13,006 nt of DNA from an uncultured Thermomicrobia bacterium. GTDB taxonomy: Bacteria > Chloroflexota > Chloroflexia > Thermomicrobiales > JALYUS01. The stretch spans positions 1 through 13,006 of the forward strand of contig CALBSO010000019.1 of assembly GCA_937968015.1 (NCBI GenBank). Reading direction: 5' to 3'. Shown one piece after another: positions 12,971 through 13,006 of the stretch; within the stretch, counting starts at the first letter, position 1; each line of letters starts with the position of its first letter. The notes under the pieces were generated by a model. It did not search any database, was not told where the DNA came from, and was given only the letters and a program-made list of their open reading frames with translations. Made by a program: the position numbers and the translations under genes.

Positions 12971-13006
12971 TCGTTATCCCCGCGATTGACCTGCGCGGCG
13001 GCAAAT
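12967..13006 (+). CDS. hisA: HisA (ProFAR isomerase), 5' fragment
   Basis: Only the first 13 codons are in the window, reading MIVIPAIDLRGGK. This is the characteristic N-terminus of HisA, the TIM-barrel isomerase that acts just before HisH-HisF in histidine synthesis; the aspartate in AIDLRGG is the expected catalytic position. The ATG overlaps the hisH TGA by four bases. The rest lies beyond the window edge. Confidence 0.9.
   Translation, partial: MIVIPAIDLRGGK

Noticed and set aside
1..13006. CRISPR arrays, tRNA or rRNA genes, insertion sequences, and toxin-antitoxin or defence islands
   Set aside because: No spaced direct repeats, cloverleaf sequence, transposase motifs or nuclease-methyltransferase pair was found on either strand; the single adenine methyltransferase alone does not make a restriction system.

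Overview
The window looks like ordinary chromosome from a GC-rich bacterium. GC is roughly 60-65% by eye, start codons include ATG, GTG and probably TTG, and genes often abut or overlap. The gene content (a DUF4118-PAS-PAS-GAF-PAS histidine kinase, a CesA/BcsA-like glycosyltransferase beside a PIG-L deacetylase, an AcuC-type deacetylase, a hisH-hisA overlap) fits Chloroflexota, perhaps the Thermomicrobia. That placement is an inference from gene style, not from a marker gene. I see no tRNA, rRNA, CRISPR array, transposase or phage structural gene.

Layout. (1) 50-3503, minus strand: a three-gene operon of processive family-2 glycosyltransferase, PIG-L/LmbE-type deacetylase and STAS anti-sigma-factor antagonist. 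It reads as a module that builds and trims a surface glycan, with a regulatory protein at its end. (2) 3504-3808: a divergent control region with a 16-base palindrome. (3) 3809-6025, plus strand: a Gfo/Idh/MocA dehydrogenase, an SDR dehydrogenase and a small cupin, tightly packed, probably for oxidation or epimerisation of a sugar or polyol. A small gene that is readable only through a -1 frame change (6030-6223) follows four bases later. (4) 6258-9002, minus strand: a large orphan sensor histidine kinase. (5) 9003-9236: a divergent control region with two strong inverted repeats. (6) 9237-10175, plus strand: a class II-like histone deacetylase family (AcuC/acetylpolyamine amidohydrolase type) protein, whose end overlaps a convergent solitary D12-class adenine DNA methyltransferase (10147-11049, minus strand) of clearly lower GC. 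(7) 11151-11597: a GNAT acetyltransferase divergent from the methyltransferase, with overlapping -10 elements. It converges, across a hairpin, on a VOC/CatE-like dioxygenase-fold gene (11622-12128, minus strand). (8) 12317-13006: hisH and the first codons of hisA, overlapping by ATGA, preceded by a hairpin repeat that ends in the hisH ribosome binding site.

No single new defence or mobile system stands out. The items most worth a second look are: the glycan operon and the roughly 150-residue helical insertion inside its glycosyltransferase; the frame-changed small gene at 6030-6223; the solitary low-GC adenine methyltransferase wedged between a deacetylase and an acetyltransferase; and the long hairpin at 9142-9195, whose inner positions all keep G-U pairing in the plus-strand RNA.
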